Position numbers and translations under genes: made by a program. The notes beneath the pieces were generated by a model. That model had not been told where the DNA came from, made no database searches, and saw only the letters and a list, made by a program, of their open reading frames with translations. DNA of 64,000 nt from Dyella dinghuensis (lineage in GTDB: Bacteria; Pseudomonadota; Gammaproteobacteria; Xanthomonadales; Rhodanobacteraceae), in the NCBI RefSeq assembly GCF_003977615.1, contig NZ_RYZR01000002.1, positions 311,214 to 375,213 of the forward strand, in the 5' to 3' direction. Of this stretch, positions 14,101 to 24,060 are shown in pieces. Numbering within the stretch: the stretch's first letter is position 1; each line of letters begins with the position of its first letter.

Positions 14101-14368
14101 AGAGCCTGAGTAGGGTTTCGGCGTGGCCCGCGCCGAGATCTGTTTGCCTGGCGGGCAAGGAGGAACGAAGGCGTGTATGTCGATACACAACTGAGTGAGG
14201 ACGCAGCCCGGCGGGCAAACAGATCCGGCCCTTCGGGTTGCCACGGTGCGGCCGTCATGCGGCAGCGCGCGGCTTGGCTTGCCAGCCAGGCAAGCGCTGC
14301 GCCGCGCACCACCACCTGTCGGCCGCACCGTGGCAACGCGGGCTACGCCGAAACCCTACTCAGGCTCT
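14101..14368. repeat. Nested inverted-repeat element between eno and ftsB
   Basis: A 268-bp element bounded by 32-base terminal inverted repeats (14101-14132 and 14337-14368) that match at 31 positions; the one difference would be a G-U pair in RNA. Inside lie two further hairpins. Hairpin I has 12-bp arms at 14137-14148 and 14214-14225, and encloses a small stem GTGTAT-GTCG-ATACAC at 14173-14188. Hairpin II has perfect 18-bp arms at 14237-14254 and 14320-14337, and encloses stems at 14262-14268/14294-14300 and 14277-14283/14289-14295. No coding pattern is apparent. The right arm ends four bases before the ftsB start, so it would cover the ribosome site. I see no target-site duplication. It may be a miniature mobile element or a structured leader. 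Confidence 0.85.
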
Positions 14369-14372
14369 GATC

Positions 14373-14702
14373 ATGTTGCGTTGGGTCGCCTTGATCCTGC
14401 TGCTGATACTGATTGGACTGCAGCTGAAACTGTGGTCCAGTCACGGCGGCATGTCCGAGGTGGCCAGCTTGCGCGTTGCCGTGAAAAAGCAGAGCGACGA
14501 AAACGACAAGCTGGTCCAGCGCAATCAGGCACTCGCTGCCGACGTGAACGATCTCAAGCACGGTGAGCAGGCCGTCGAGGCGCGTGCGCGTGCGGAGCTG
14601 GGGTTGATCAAGCCGGGTGAGACCTTCTATCAGGTGGTCGAGAAACCCGCCAACGGTTCAAGCGCCGCTGCACCTGCGACTCCTGCAAGCAGCGGCAATT
14701 GA
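14373..14702 (+). CDS. ftsB: Cell division protein FtsB
   Basis: A 109-residue bitopic membrane protein of the divisome. A short N-terminus and one helix (about residues 4-20, WVALILLLILIGLQ) precede a periplasmic coiled coil around residues 30-75. The motif ARAELGLIKPGETFYQ is typical of FtsB, which forms a complex with FtsL and FtsQ. The frame is open well upstream through the inverted-repeat element, but homology begins at MLRWV. No clear Shine-Dalgarno site lies outside the repeat arm. The next gene is truD, not ispD. Confidence 0.93.
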   Translation: MLRWVALILLLILIGLQLKLWSSHGGMSEVASLRVAVKKQSDENDKLVQRNQALAADVNDLKHGEQAVEARARAELGLIKPGETFYQVVEKPANGSSAAAPATPASSGN

Positions 14703-14772
14703 TTCGATCGTGGTGTCGTTGCGACCGGCAACACACCGTACATAACGCCGCCACTGAAACCGATCGAGCCGA

Positions 14773-15798
14773 ATGTCCGACCCATCCGCTACCGACATCG
14801 AATTGCCCCACGCATACGGAACACCGCCACTCAAGGCAGAGCTCCGCCGCACCCCTGAAGATTTTCGCGTCGATGAAATCCTCGGCTACGACGCCGACGG
14901 TGAGGGCGAGCATGCCTTGCTTTGGGTCGAAAAGCGCGGCGCCAACACCGATTGGGTGGCGAAGGAGCTGGCACGTTTTGCAGGCGTTCCGCCGCTCAAT
15001 GTCGGTTATGCAGGATTGAAAGATCGCCACGCCGTCACGCGCCAAGCATTCACCGTGCAATTGCCCGGTAAAGCCGACCCCGACTGGAGTGCTTTTCCGC
15101 ACGACGAGGTGAAGGTGCTCGCGGCGACACGACACAAACGCAAGCTCAAGCGCGGTGCTTTGCGCGGCAATCGTTTCGTGCTGGTGTTACGCGATGTCAG
15201 TGGCAATAAAGCGCGCGCCGAAGAAGTGCTGCATGCCATCGCCACGCGCGGGGTTCCGAATTATTTCGGCGAGCAACGCTTTGGCCGCGAAGGCGGAAAT
15301 ATTGCGCAGGCGCGTGCGATGTTCGCAGGCCGTCGCGTGGATCGCGACAAGCGGTCGATGCTTCTCTCTGCCGCACGTTCGCATATCTTCAATAGCGTCC
15401 TGGCCGCACGTGCTGAGCGCGATGCGTGGGATAAACCGCTTGAAGGCGAAATCTGGTCGTTGGCGGGTTCTCGCTCGTGGTTCGGACCCGAGCCGTTTGA
15501 CGAAAAGCTCGCCGCACGACTAGCGCAAGGGGATATTCATCCTTCCGGCCCGCTTTGGGGCGATGGCGAACCGCCGACCGCTGCCGAAGCGGGCGATCTG
15601 GAGCGCAGCATTGGTGCTGCCAACAACGATTTGGTGGAAGGCTTGGCCAAAGCTCGAATGGAACAGGAGCGTCGCCCGTTACGCCTGATGCCCAAAGACT
15701 TGCGGTGGCGCTGGCTGGACGACGAAACGCTGGAGCTCGCGTTTGAGTTGCCCGCAGGCGCTTACGCAACCGTCGTCGCGCGTGAGTTGATCGGCTAG
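14773..15798 (+). CDS. truD: tRNA pseudouridine(13) synthase
   Basis: This 341-residue enzyme converts uridine 13 of tRNA-Glu to pseudouridine. The family's catalytic aspartate is in GYAGLKDRHAVTRQ (near residue 85). The later NYFGEQRFG motif is also characteristic of TruD. It lies in the conserved ftsB-truD-surE-pcm neighbourhood, but with an opposite-strand Smr gene between truD and surE, and without ispD-ispF before it. It converges on the Smr gene with only three bases between the stops. Confidence 0.96.
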   Translation: MSDPSATDIELPHAYGTPPLKAELRRTPEDFRVDEILGYDADGEGEHALLWVEKRGANTDWVAKELARFAGVPPLNVGYAGLKDRHAVTRQAFTVQLPGKADPDWSAFPHDEVKVLAATRHKRKLKRGALRGNRFVLVLRDVSGNKARAEEVLHAIATRGVPNYFGEQRFGREGGNIAQARAMFAGRRVDRDKRSMLLSAARSHIFNSVLAARAERDAWDKPLEGEIWSLAGSRSWFGPEPFDEKLAARLAQGDIHPSGPLWGDGEPPTAAEAGDLERSIGAANNDLVEGLAKARMEQERRPLRLMPKDLRWRWLDDETLELAFELPAGAYATVVARELIG

Positions 15799-15801
15799 CA
15801 A

Positions 15802-16347
15802 TCAACCCTTGAGCAATACCACGACGGCGCCGGTGCCGCCCTGCGTCGGGCGTGCGGATGCAAACGCAATCACATCATCACGTCGGCGCAGCAATCGATC
15901 CGTCAGCGTTTTCAACACCGGGCCCGCTGCTTTGGAGCGCAAGCCCTTGCCGTGAACGATACGCACACACCGCAATCCGCGCTCCGATGCCTCGGCCAGA
16001 AACGTGGCGATCGTTGACTGCGCCGCCGAGGCATTCATGTGATGCAGATCGATCTCGTCCTGCACGCTGTACTGACCGCGTTTTAGATGGCGCAGCAATT
16101 TCGGCGGGTAGCCGTCGCGCAGGTAGCTCAATTCCTCGCCGACTTCCATCAGCGCCGGATCGAAGGTCATATCCAGCAACTCGCCGGGCACGGCGGCCTC
16201 GTCCGCTTCCAGCATGTACGGGTGCGGCTCGGGTTTGGGCATCGCAGGCGGCGGTGCGACGGGGTCAAGTTTGCGCACGTCGCCGATAGCGTCGCGGAAC
16301 AGGCGGCTATCGTCGTCGCTAACCGTGGCGGGCGGGCGGCGTTTCAT
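15802..16347 (-). CDS. Smr-domain protein
   Basis: This 181-residue protein carries a C-terminal Smr domain (about residues 98-180), with the signature EIDLHHMN and the loop RIVHGKGLRSK. Smr domains in small bacterial proteins bind or nick nucleic acids; SmrB-type proteins cleave mRNA at collided ribosomes, but I cannot assign that role here. The proline-rich region around residues 30-45 is a linker. The start at 16347 was chosen because AGGA lies about nine bases upstream; the frame opens further out. It is divergent from surE. Confidence 0.88.
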   Translation of the reverse strand: MKRRPPATVSDDDSRLFRDAIGDVRKLDPVAPPPAMPKPEPHPYMLEADEAAVPGELLDMTFDPALMEVGEELSYLRDGYPPKLLRHLKRGQYSVQDEIDLHHMNASAAQSTIATFLAEASERGLRCVRIVHGKGLRSKAAGPVLKTLTDRLLRRRDDVIAFASARPTQGGTGAVVVLLKG

Positions 16348-16514
16348 GGAAATCATCCTAGCGAATGCGAAACCGCTCCGGTATGGGTTCGGCCAGAACT
16401 TGCGTGGTGTATGGCGGTGAAACCGCCGGTCCGCTCGGTTAGACTCCAAGGTTCGGGGAACGTGTGGATTCGCCTTGCGGCCGCACGTCGAACATTGGCT
16501 TTCTACGGATCATG

Positions 16515-17306
16515 ATGCGAGTTCTTGTCAGCAACGACGATGGCGTGGATGCACCGGGCATCCGCGTGCTCGCCGAACGCCTTGGTGCGGTCGGCCAGGT
16601 TACGGTGGTAGCTCCGGATCGCGATCGTTCCGGAGCAAGCAACTCTTTGACGCTCGACGCGCCGATTCGCGCGCTACGCATGGATAACGGTTATTACCGC
16701 GTCGCGGGCACACCGACGGACTGCGTGCATTTGGCGCTGGCTGGCATGCTCGACTACGAGCCGGATATCGTCGTGTCGGGCATCAACAACTCCGCCAACC
16801 TGGGCGACGACGTGATCTATTCCGGCACGGTGTCGGCGGCGATGGAAGGGCGTTTCCTTGGATTGCCGGCGATTGCTGTATCGCTCGTCAGCAAGGATCA
16901 CAAGGGCGAGCACTACGATTCCGCTGCCAAAGCGGTGCTGCTGCTGATGGAACGTCTGCTCGTCGATCCGCTTCCGGCCGACACGATTCTCAACGTCAAC
17001 GTGCCCGATCGTCCGTGGGAAGAAATTAAAGGTTTCGAAGTGACGCGCCTTGGCAAACGCCATCGCTCCGCGCCGTGTATCAAGCAGACCGATCCGCGCG
17101 GCAAAACGATCTGGTGGATCGGCCCCGCAGGCGATGTCGATGACGCAGGTCCCGGCACCGATTTCCACGCCGTGCACCGCGGCTTCATTTCCGTCACGCC
17201 GATCCACGTTGATCTCACGCGTTTCCAGGCGCTGGAGAAAGTCAGCAGCTGGGTGCATACGCTCAGTGATGGCATGAGTAGCAACCCCGACGGAAAGGCA
17301 GCTTGA
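16515..17306 (+). CDS. surE: 5'/3'-nucleotidase SurE
   Basis: This 263-residue protein is SurE, a metal-dependent nucleoside monophosphate phosphatase linked to stationary-phase survival. The N-terminus [16 protein letters not shown] carries the metal-binding Asp-Asp pair, and [22 protein letters not shown] contains further ligands. A second ATG three bases upstream (16512) is equally possible. It is followed one base later by pcm, the conserved stress-survival pairing. Confidence 0.97.
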   Translation: MRVLVSNDDGVDAPGIRVLAERLGAVGQVTVVAPDRDRSGASNSLTLDAPIRALRMDNGYYRVAGTPTDCVHLALAGMLDYEPDIVVSGINNSANLGDDVIYSGTVSAAMEGRFLGLPAIAVSLVSKDHKGEHYDSAAKAVLLLMERLLVDPLPADTILNVNVPDRPWEEIKGFEVTRLGKRHRSAPCIKQTDPRGKTIWWIGPAGDVDDAGPGTDFHAVHRGFISVTPIHVDLTRFQALEKVSSWVHTLSDGMSSNPDGKAA

Positions 17307-17307
17307 G

Positions 17308-18003
17308 ATGGCCGTGCATCCGCTTCCACCGTCGGCACTGAAAGGCGAGGGGATGACATCCCAGCGCGCGCGCGATCGCCTTATCGCCAAATTGAAAGAA
17401 GAGGGCATCCAGGACAAGCGTGTGCTGGATGTGATGCGCAATCTTCCGCGTCATCACTTCATCGATCAGGCGCTGCACTCGCGCGCTTACGAGAACACCG
17501 CGTTGCCGATTGGTCACGGTCAGACCATTTCGCAGCCGTGGGTGGTCGCGCGCATGACCGAGGCGTTGCTTGAGCCCTTCGACGCCAAATCCGGGCGTCC
17601 GCAGAAAGTGCTGGAGATCGGCACGGGTTCGGGTTATCAGGCCGTGGTGCTGGCCAGTTTGGTGCCGCAGCTTTATACGGTCGAGCGCATCGAAGAGTTG
17701 CTGCGACAGGCACGCCGCCGTTTCCGCCAACTCGGTATCGAGAACATTCGTTCGCGGCACGATGACGGCAAACTCGGCTGGTCGGCCGAAGCCCCGTTCG
17801 ACGCCATCATTCTGACCGCAGCGGGCGATGCGATTCCCACGCAGGTGCTCGATCAACTAAGCCCCGATGGTGTGCTAGTCGCACCGGTTGGCTCACCCAG
17901 CAGTCAGACCTTGATCCGCATGCGCGGTGACGGCAAAGGCGATTTTGTGCAGGAAGAACTCGCGTCAGTCAGTTTCGTTCCTTTGCTGGGTGGCATCGGC
18001 TAA
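17308..18003 (+). CDS. pcm: Protein-L-isoaspartate O-methyltransferase
   Basis: This 231-residue enzyme methylates isoaspartyl residues in damaged proteins so they can be repaired. The SAM-binding motif is [16 protein letters not shown] (around residues 100-115), and the substrate-side motif is [12 protein letters not shown]. The N-terminal 15 residues precede the conserved [10 protein letters not shown]. Starting there is possible, but the upstream ATG sits immediately after surE and homologues with this extension exist. It overlaps the next gene by one base (TAATG). Confidence 0.96.
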   Translation: MAVHPLPPSALKGEGMTSQRARDRLIAKLKEEGIQDKRVLDVMRNLPRHHFIDQALHSRAYENTALPIGHGQTISQPWVVARMTEALLEPFDAKSGRPQKVLEIGTGSGYQAVVLASLVPQLYTVERIEELLRQARRRFRQLGIENIRSRHDDGKLGWSAEAPFDAIILTAAGDAIPTQVLDQLSPDGVLVAPVGSPSSQTLIRMRGDGKGDFVQEELASVSFVPLLGGIG

Positions 18004-18611
18004 TGCAACTTTTTGGAAAGCTTTACGCGCGTGTTCTGGTCTGGGCGCGCGATCCCCGAGCGGTTTATTACCTGTGCGGACTGAGCTTCATCGAAGCCTT
18101 CATCTTTCCGATCATGCCGGAAGTGATGTTGGCGCCGATGATGCTGGGAAAACGGCATCGCGCGTTTTTCTACGCCAATATCAGCCTGCTTTTTTCGCTG
18201 CTCGGCTCACTGGTCGGTTATGCGTTGGGGCACTGGGCATTTCATGCACTCACGCCCGTGCTGCAATCGCTGCATCTCTACGATTCGATTGAGCGCGGCG
18301 TCGAAAGTCTTCGCACCGAGATGAATCAGCATTGGCTCGAGATGTTGCTCGTGCTGATGCTGGCAGCGTTGCAGCCTGTCGTGCCGATGAAGTTCGTCAC
18401 GTGGGCGTCGGGTATTGTCGGCGTGCCGATCATTCCGTTCCTGGTTTGCATCCTGCTCGGTCGTGGCAAGCGCGTGTGGCTGCTTGCGTTGCTGGTTCGT
18501 CTTTTTGGCGAACGCGCCGAGCGCATCCTGCACAAGAACATCGAATGGATCGGATGGGTGGCGCTCGCGTTGCTCGTTGCGCTGGGAGCCTGGTGGCTGT
18601 TGCGGCACTGA
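18003..18611 (+). CDS. yqaA: YqaA family inner membrane protein (DedA/VTT-like)
   Basis: A 202-residue membrane protein of the VTT (SNARE-associated/DedA-related) family. The region FIFPIMPEVMLAPMMLG corresponds to the re-entrant loop carrying the family's acidic residue. Later, LMLAALQPVVPMKFVTWASGIVG carries the second re-entrant motif. Four to five hydrophobic segments are visible. YqaA's exact transport activity is not established; DedA relatives move lipids or affect the proton gradient. It is coupled to pcm and precedes nlpD. Confidence 0.85.
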   Translation: MQLFGKLYARVLVWARDPRAVYYLCGLSFIEAFIFPIMPEVMLAPMMLGKRHRAFFYANISLLFSLLGSLVGYALGHWAFHALTPVLQSLHLYDSIERGVESLRTEMNQHWLEMLLVLMLAALQPVVPMKFVTWASGIVGVPIIPFLVCILLGRGKRVWLLALLVRLFGERAERILHKNIEWIGWVALALLVALGAWWLLRH

Positions 18612-18675
18612 ATACATGCTGGCGCGTGCGGCGGACCCGTATGAAAACGCTCTCAGTCCCCGCTATGCTCATGCC

Positions 18676-19578
18676 ATGAATGGATTGATGCGATCGTCTG
18701 CCGCTATCTCGATGGCATTACTCGTGGCCGGATGCACTACGACCGTGGTGCAAGAGCCACCCGCCAGACCTTTCAGCCCGCCACCGGTTGTGCACCCGAG
18801 CGCACCGGGTAACAGCTATACCGTTGTAAAAGGCGACACGCTTTATTCCATCGCTTTTCGCAATGGGATGGACTTCCGTCAGCTGGCGCAGATGAATGGC
18901 ATTGCCGCGCCGTACACGATCTGGCCGGGGCAGGTGTTGGCATTGTCGGGGCACGCGCCGCGCAATCCACCGCCTGTCATCGCCAAGGCACCGCCGCCGT
19001 CAATACCTCCGCCGCCGCCTTCACCGCCAAGTGGTGGTTTCCAGAGTGTCACCCCGGGCGCTGTCGTAACAACACCGGTTCCACCGCCGGCGCATCCGGC
19101 GACCGTCGCGCCTGCAGTGTCTGCGGCACCGCCGCCGGCTGTCCCGCCGACGCCCCCACCGGCCGCAACGCCTGTCATCGCAGCAAGCGGTGGCTCGCGC
19201 GCAGCGGGCGGTGTGAAGTGGCGTTGGCCCGCATCAGGTTCGGTCGTGGGTCGATTCCAAAGCAGTGCGGCCATTCCCGGTATCGATATTGCGGGCAAGG
19301 AAGGCGATCCCGTCGTCGCAGCCGCCGATGGTGTAGTGGTTTACAGCGGCAACGGTCTAGTCGGTTATGGCGAGCTGGTGATCATCAAGCACAACGACAG
19401 TCTGCTGTCTGCTTATGGCCACAACCGCAAACGACTTGTGACGGAAGGGCAGCAAGTCAAAGCCGGGCAGCAAATTGCTGAAATGGGATCAAGCGGTTCG
19501 TCGCGCGATGAACTGGAATTCCAGATTCGCAAGGACGGCAGCCCCGTCGATCCGCTCGATTATTTGCCTAGCCGCTGA
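18676..19578 (+). CDS. nlpD: Murein hydrolase activator NlpD (LysM + degenerate LytM lipoprotein)
   Basis: This 300-residue lipoprotein starts at 18676, giving a signal with lipobox VAGC. One LysM domain (SYTVVKGDTLYSIAF, residues about 45-90) binds peptidoglycan. A long proline/alanine linker follows, then a LytM (M23) domain from about residue 180. The M23 zinc ligands are not intact: the first motif reads IPGIDIAG without the His, and the final HxH is LEFQI. This fits NlpD/EnvC-type proteins, which activate amidases rather than cut themselves. In E. coli and Pseudomonas rpoS follows nlpD; here the next genes are on the opposite strand. Confidence 0.92.
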   Translation: MNGLMRSSAAISMALLVAGCTTTVVQEPPARPFSPPPVVHPSAPGNSYTVVKGDTLYSIAFRNGMDFRQLAQMNGIAAPYTIWPGQVLALSGHAPRNPPPVIAKAPPPSIPPPPPSPPSGGFQSVTPGAVVTTPVPPPAHPATVAPAVSAAPPPAVPPTPPPAATPVIAASGGSRAAGGVKWRWPASGSVVGRFQSSAAIPGIDIAGKEGDPVVAAADGVVVYSGNGLVGYGELVIIKHNDSLLSAYGHNRKRLVTEGQQVKAGQQIAEMGSSGSSRDELEFQIRKDGSPVDPLDYLPSR

Positions 19579-19956
19579 TCAACTTGTCGGAAGAATGAAA
19601 GCCGCGACGACGCGGCGCCCTTCGCTTGCCAGTAAGTCATAGGTGCGCGCAGCCGCTGCGTTGTCCATCACTTCGATGCCGATGCCGCGGCGAAGAAAGC
19701 CGGCCATGAATGCCGCGGGCGGAAAGTACTGACGCGTGCCTGTACCGAGCAGCACCAACTCCGGTTTCAGTTCGAGCACGTTTTCGACGTGGCCTTCGTC
19801 CAGATGGGCAGCGCTGGAAACCGGCCAGTCTTCAATGGCGCGTTCGGGCGACAGGATGAAACTGGTCTTCAGCTCGCGATCGACCACCGTGATGGCATGC
19901 GGCGCCACGCGTCGAACGAATAAATAGCCTTCCGGCCGATCAAGCGACAGGTCCAT
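19579..19956 (-). CDS. Mth938-like domain protein (DUF498)
   Basis: This 125-residue protein matches the DUF498/Mth938-like fold, related to the mitochondrial complex I assembly factor NDUFAF3. The signature region is ELVLLGTGTRQYFPP, followed by GIGIEVMDNAAAARTYDLLASEGRRVVAAFIL. No catalytic residue is established for the family. It is convergent with nlpD with no gap and shares a strand with yhbY, which starts upstream of it. Confidence 0.85.
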   Translation of the reverse strand: MDLSLDRPEGYLFVRRVAPHAITVVDRELKTSFILSPERAIEDWPVSSAAHLDEGHVENVLELKPELVLLGTGTRQYFPPAAFMAGFLRRGIGIEVMDNAAAARTYDLLASEGRRVVAAFILPTS

Positions 19957-19965
19957 GACGATGAC

Positions 19966-20262
19966 TCAGCGCGGCAGCGCCAGACGAGGGTCTTCCTCGT
20001 TGCGGCGGAACAGCACCACGATATGGCCGATCTGCTGGATGCTTTCCGCGCGGGTGCCGTCGATCAGGAATTTGATCTGCTCGTCGCGCTCGTCCTTGTC
20101 GCCGCCCGACAGCTTCACCTTCACCAACTCGTGGTGAGAGAGCGCCAGATCCAGTTCTTTGACGACAGCCTCGGTCGCGCCCTTGGCGCCCAGCAGAATC
20201 ACCGGGTGCAGATCGTGGGCGAGGCTACGCAGGTAGCGCTGTTGCGAGGGGGAAATGGCCAT
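19966..20262 (-). CDS. yhbY: RNA-binding protein YhbY (CRM domain)
   Basis: A 98-residue single CRM (CRS1-YhbY) domain that associates with pre-50S ribosomal subunits. The GxxG loop is visible as LGAKGATE, and the rest matches YhbY in length and order. It is transcribed divergently from rlmE-ftsH, the arrangement found in many gammaproteobacteria. The 44-base spacer must hold both promoters. Confidence 0.93.
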   Translation of the reverse strand: MAISPSQQRYLRSLAHDLHPVILLGAKGATEAVVKELDLALSHHELVKVKLSGGDKDERDEQIKFLIDGTRAESIQQIGHIVVLFRRNEEDPRLALPR

Positions 20263-20306
20263 GCGTTCAGTCTCGGATTCGCGGCGAGGGGATCGTAAAG
20301 GTTATC

Positions 20307-20983
20307 ATGTCAGCCCCATTTCCCGGCCGTGGCCGCATGTCCCGCAGCAAAAGCAGCTCCCGCTGGTTACGGGAGCATTTCGACGATGTCTACGTCAAAA
20401 AGGCCCAGGCCGAGGGTCTGCGTTCGCGTGCCGTTTTCAAGCTGGAAGAGCTGATCGATCGCGATCGCCTGCTAAAGCCCGGCATGCGGGTGGTCGATCT
20501 GGGGGCGGCCCCCGGCGGCTGGTCGCAATTGGTTCGTCAGCGCCTGGGCGATAGTGGTACCGTGGTGGCGCTGGATATCCTGCCGATGCAGGGCATTGGC
20601 GGGGTGGATTTCCTGCAAGGCGACTTCCGTGAAGAAAGCGTCTTGCGTGAACTGGAATCGCGCTTGGACGGCCAACAGCTCGATCTTGTGCTGTCGGACA
20701 TGGCCCCCAATATGAGTGGTGTGGCACTGGCCGATCAAATTCGGGCGATGGACTTGGCGGAGCTCGCGCTTGATTTCAGCCGGCACTGGCTCAAACCTGG
20801 TGGAGCGTTTCTAATCAAGCTATTCCAGGGAACGGGCTTTGACGATTATTTGCGAAGCTTGCGTGCGGAATTCTCGCGCGTGAGCATGCGTAAACCGAAG
20901 GCCTCACGCGCGCGTTCGCGTGAGGTATACGCGCTGGCTACCGGGTTCCGACCGGGTGGCCGGCAAAATGGCGAGAACCGCGC

Positions 20984-20987
<4 letters not shown>
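20307..20987 (+). CDS. rlmE: 23S rRNA (uridine-2'-O)-methyltransferase RlmE
   Basis: This enzyme (FtsJ/RrmJ) methylates U2552 of 23S rRNA. The SAM site is [13 protein letters not shown]; the catalytic K-D-K-E tetrad can be placed at the Lys of VFKLEEL, the Asp of LSDMAPN, the Lys of LIKLFQG and the Glu of SREVY. I chose 20307 because AAAGG lies about six bases before it. Homologues usually begin at the [13 protein letters not shown] (20337), so the shorter product is a real alternative. Its stop overlaps the ftsH start (ATGA). Confidence 0.95.
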
Positions 20988-22921
<1,934 letters not shown>

Positions 22922-22951
22922 TCTCCAAAGAGCAGTATCCAGCTAAAAGAA

Positions 22952-22976
22952 AAGCCGCCCTTGGGCGGCTTTTTTG
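22952..22976 (+). terminator. Rho-independent terminator after ftsH
   Basis: The stem AAGCCGCCC with GGGCGGCTT is followed by a run of Ts, 30 bases after the ftsH stop. Confidence 0.92.
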
Positions 22977-22992
22977 TTGGGATACAAAATAT

Positions 22993-23046
22993 TTACCCGG
23001 GTAATATTGATATCACAATTTCATCCGGGTATTATTTATTTACCCG
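22993..23046 (+). promoter_or_regulatory. Palindromic operator cluster (TTACCCGGGTAA) upstream of the DUF2239 gene
   Basis: An AT-rich stretch contains the perfect 12-bp palindrome TTACCCGGGTAA at 22993-23004. It is followed by a second, spread-out inverted pair: CGGGTA at 23027-23032 and TACCCG at 23041-23046, separated by an AT-only spacer. The four half-sites share the core ACCCG/CGGGT. They lie 21-74 bases before the start at 23067, where an operator overlapping a promoter would be expected. The regulator is not identified. Confidence 0.6.
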
Positions 23047-23066
23047 CCCGACCATGGCTGTCCGCA

Positions 23067-23669
23067 ATGAATCCCGTTCTCGCGCATACGTACTCCAGCT
23101 TTCAGGGTCATCGGCTTATCAAATCGGGTCCGTTGGCCGCCGTTGCACTCGCTGTAAAGCACGCTGTGGAAGCCGGTTCCAACGACCCGGTTCTTATTTT
23201 CGATGACCGTACGGGCCGATCTATCGATATCGATACGCGGGGCACCGATGCGGATGTGCTAGCCCGGTTCGCTACCAACGATGCGTTCGATGGCGCAGAT
23301 GACGCCAAGCCCGACGCAACGGAGTCGCGCGGAAGAGGGCGCCCCAAGTTGGGTGTGATTGCACGCGAAGTAACGCTGTTGCCACGTCATTGGGAATGGC
23401 TGGCTGCGCAACCCGGCGGTTCATCCGTCGCGTTGCGCAAGCTCGTCGACGAAGCGCGCCGCACGAACAGCGAACGCGATGGCACGCGCGCAGCACAAGA
23501 GCGTGCGTATTACTTCATGTCTGCCATGGCCGGCGATATGCCCGGTTTTGAAGAGGCAAGCCGTGCTTTGTTTGCGAACGACACATCCACGTTCAACGAA
23601 CGCATCGCTGCGTGGCCCGTCGACGTACGCACTCATGCGGCGTGGTTGGCTTATTGTGACAATGCCTGA
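23067..23669 (+). CDS. DUF2239 family protein
   Basis: A 200-residue protein recognised as DUF2239 by the opening TYSSFQGHRLIKSGPLA, the strand LIFDDRTGRSIDID, and the C-terminal block GRPKLGVIAREVTLLPRHWEWL followed by LRKLVDEARR. The latter part looks like a ribbon-helix-helix or HTH-like DNA-contacting segment, but function is unknown. The start at 23067 excludes an in-frame extension that would cross the ftsH terminator. It is preceded by the palindromic operator cluster and is a single-gene unit. Confidence 0.8.
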   Translation: MNPVLAHTYSSFQGHRLIKSGPLAAVALAVKHAVEAGSNDPVLIFDDRTGRSIDIDTRGTDADVLARFATNDAFDGADDAKPDATESRGRGRPKLGVIAREVTLLPRHWEWLAAQPGGSSVALRKLVDEARRTNSERDGTRAAQERAYYFMSAMAGDMPGFEEASRALFANDTSTFNERIAAWPVDVRTHAAWLAYCDNA

Positions 23670-23686
23670 TCGAAAGCGCGGTCGGT

Positions 23687-24031
23687 CTAGAGAATGTCGA
23701 GCACTTTTTCCGGTGGCCGACCGATTACCGCTTTGCCATGAGCAACGACAATCGGTCGTTCGATCAGGCGAGGGTGTTTGGTCATCGCATCTATCAAAGC
23801 GTTGTCGTCAAGCGACGCGTCGTCCAGATGCAGTTCTTCATAGACATCTTCGCCGGTGCGCAGCAACTGCCGCGCCGGGATACCAAGTTGTGACAACAAT
23901 GCTTTCAGCTCGCCGGCACTTGGTGGCGTTTCGAGATAGTTGATGATCTCGAACGGCTGGCCGTGTTCTTCAAGCAGCGCAAGTGCGCTGCGTGATTTCG
24001 AGCAGCGGCTGTTGTGGTAGATGCGAATCAT
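23687..24031 (-). CDS. arsC: ArsC family (glutaredoxin-dependent) arsenate reductase
   Basis: A 114-residue ArsC/Spx-fold protein. The active-site cysteine is in HNSRCSKSRSA (residue 10), matching the HNPxCSKSR motif of glutaredoxin-coupled arsenate reductases. The conserved arginines appear in LRTGEDVYEE and RLIERPIVV. No arsR, arsB or acr3 gene is adjacent, so a stress-related or housekeeping role is possible. It lies downstream of rluB on the same strand with a 29-base gap, so it may be the last gene of the scpA-scpB-rluB unit. Confidence 0.88.
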   Translation of the reverse strand: MIRIYHNSRCSKSRSALALLEEHGQPFEIINYLETPPSAGELKALLSQLGIPARQLLRTGEDVYEELHLDDASLDDNALIDAMTKHPRLIERPIVVAHGKAVIGRPPEKVLDIL

Positions 24032-24060
24032 GCTTCGTGCGTTCTAAAGCGCTGCACGTC

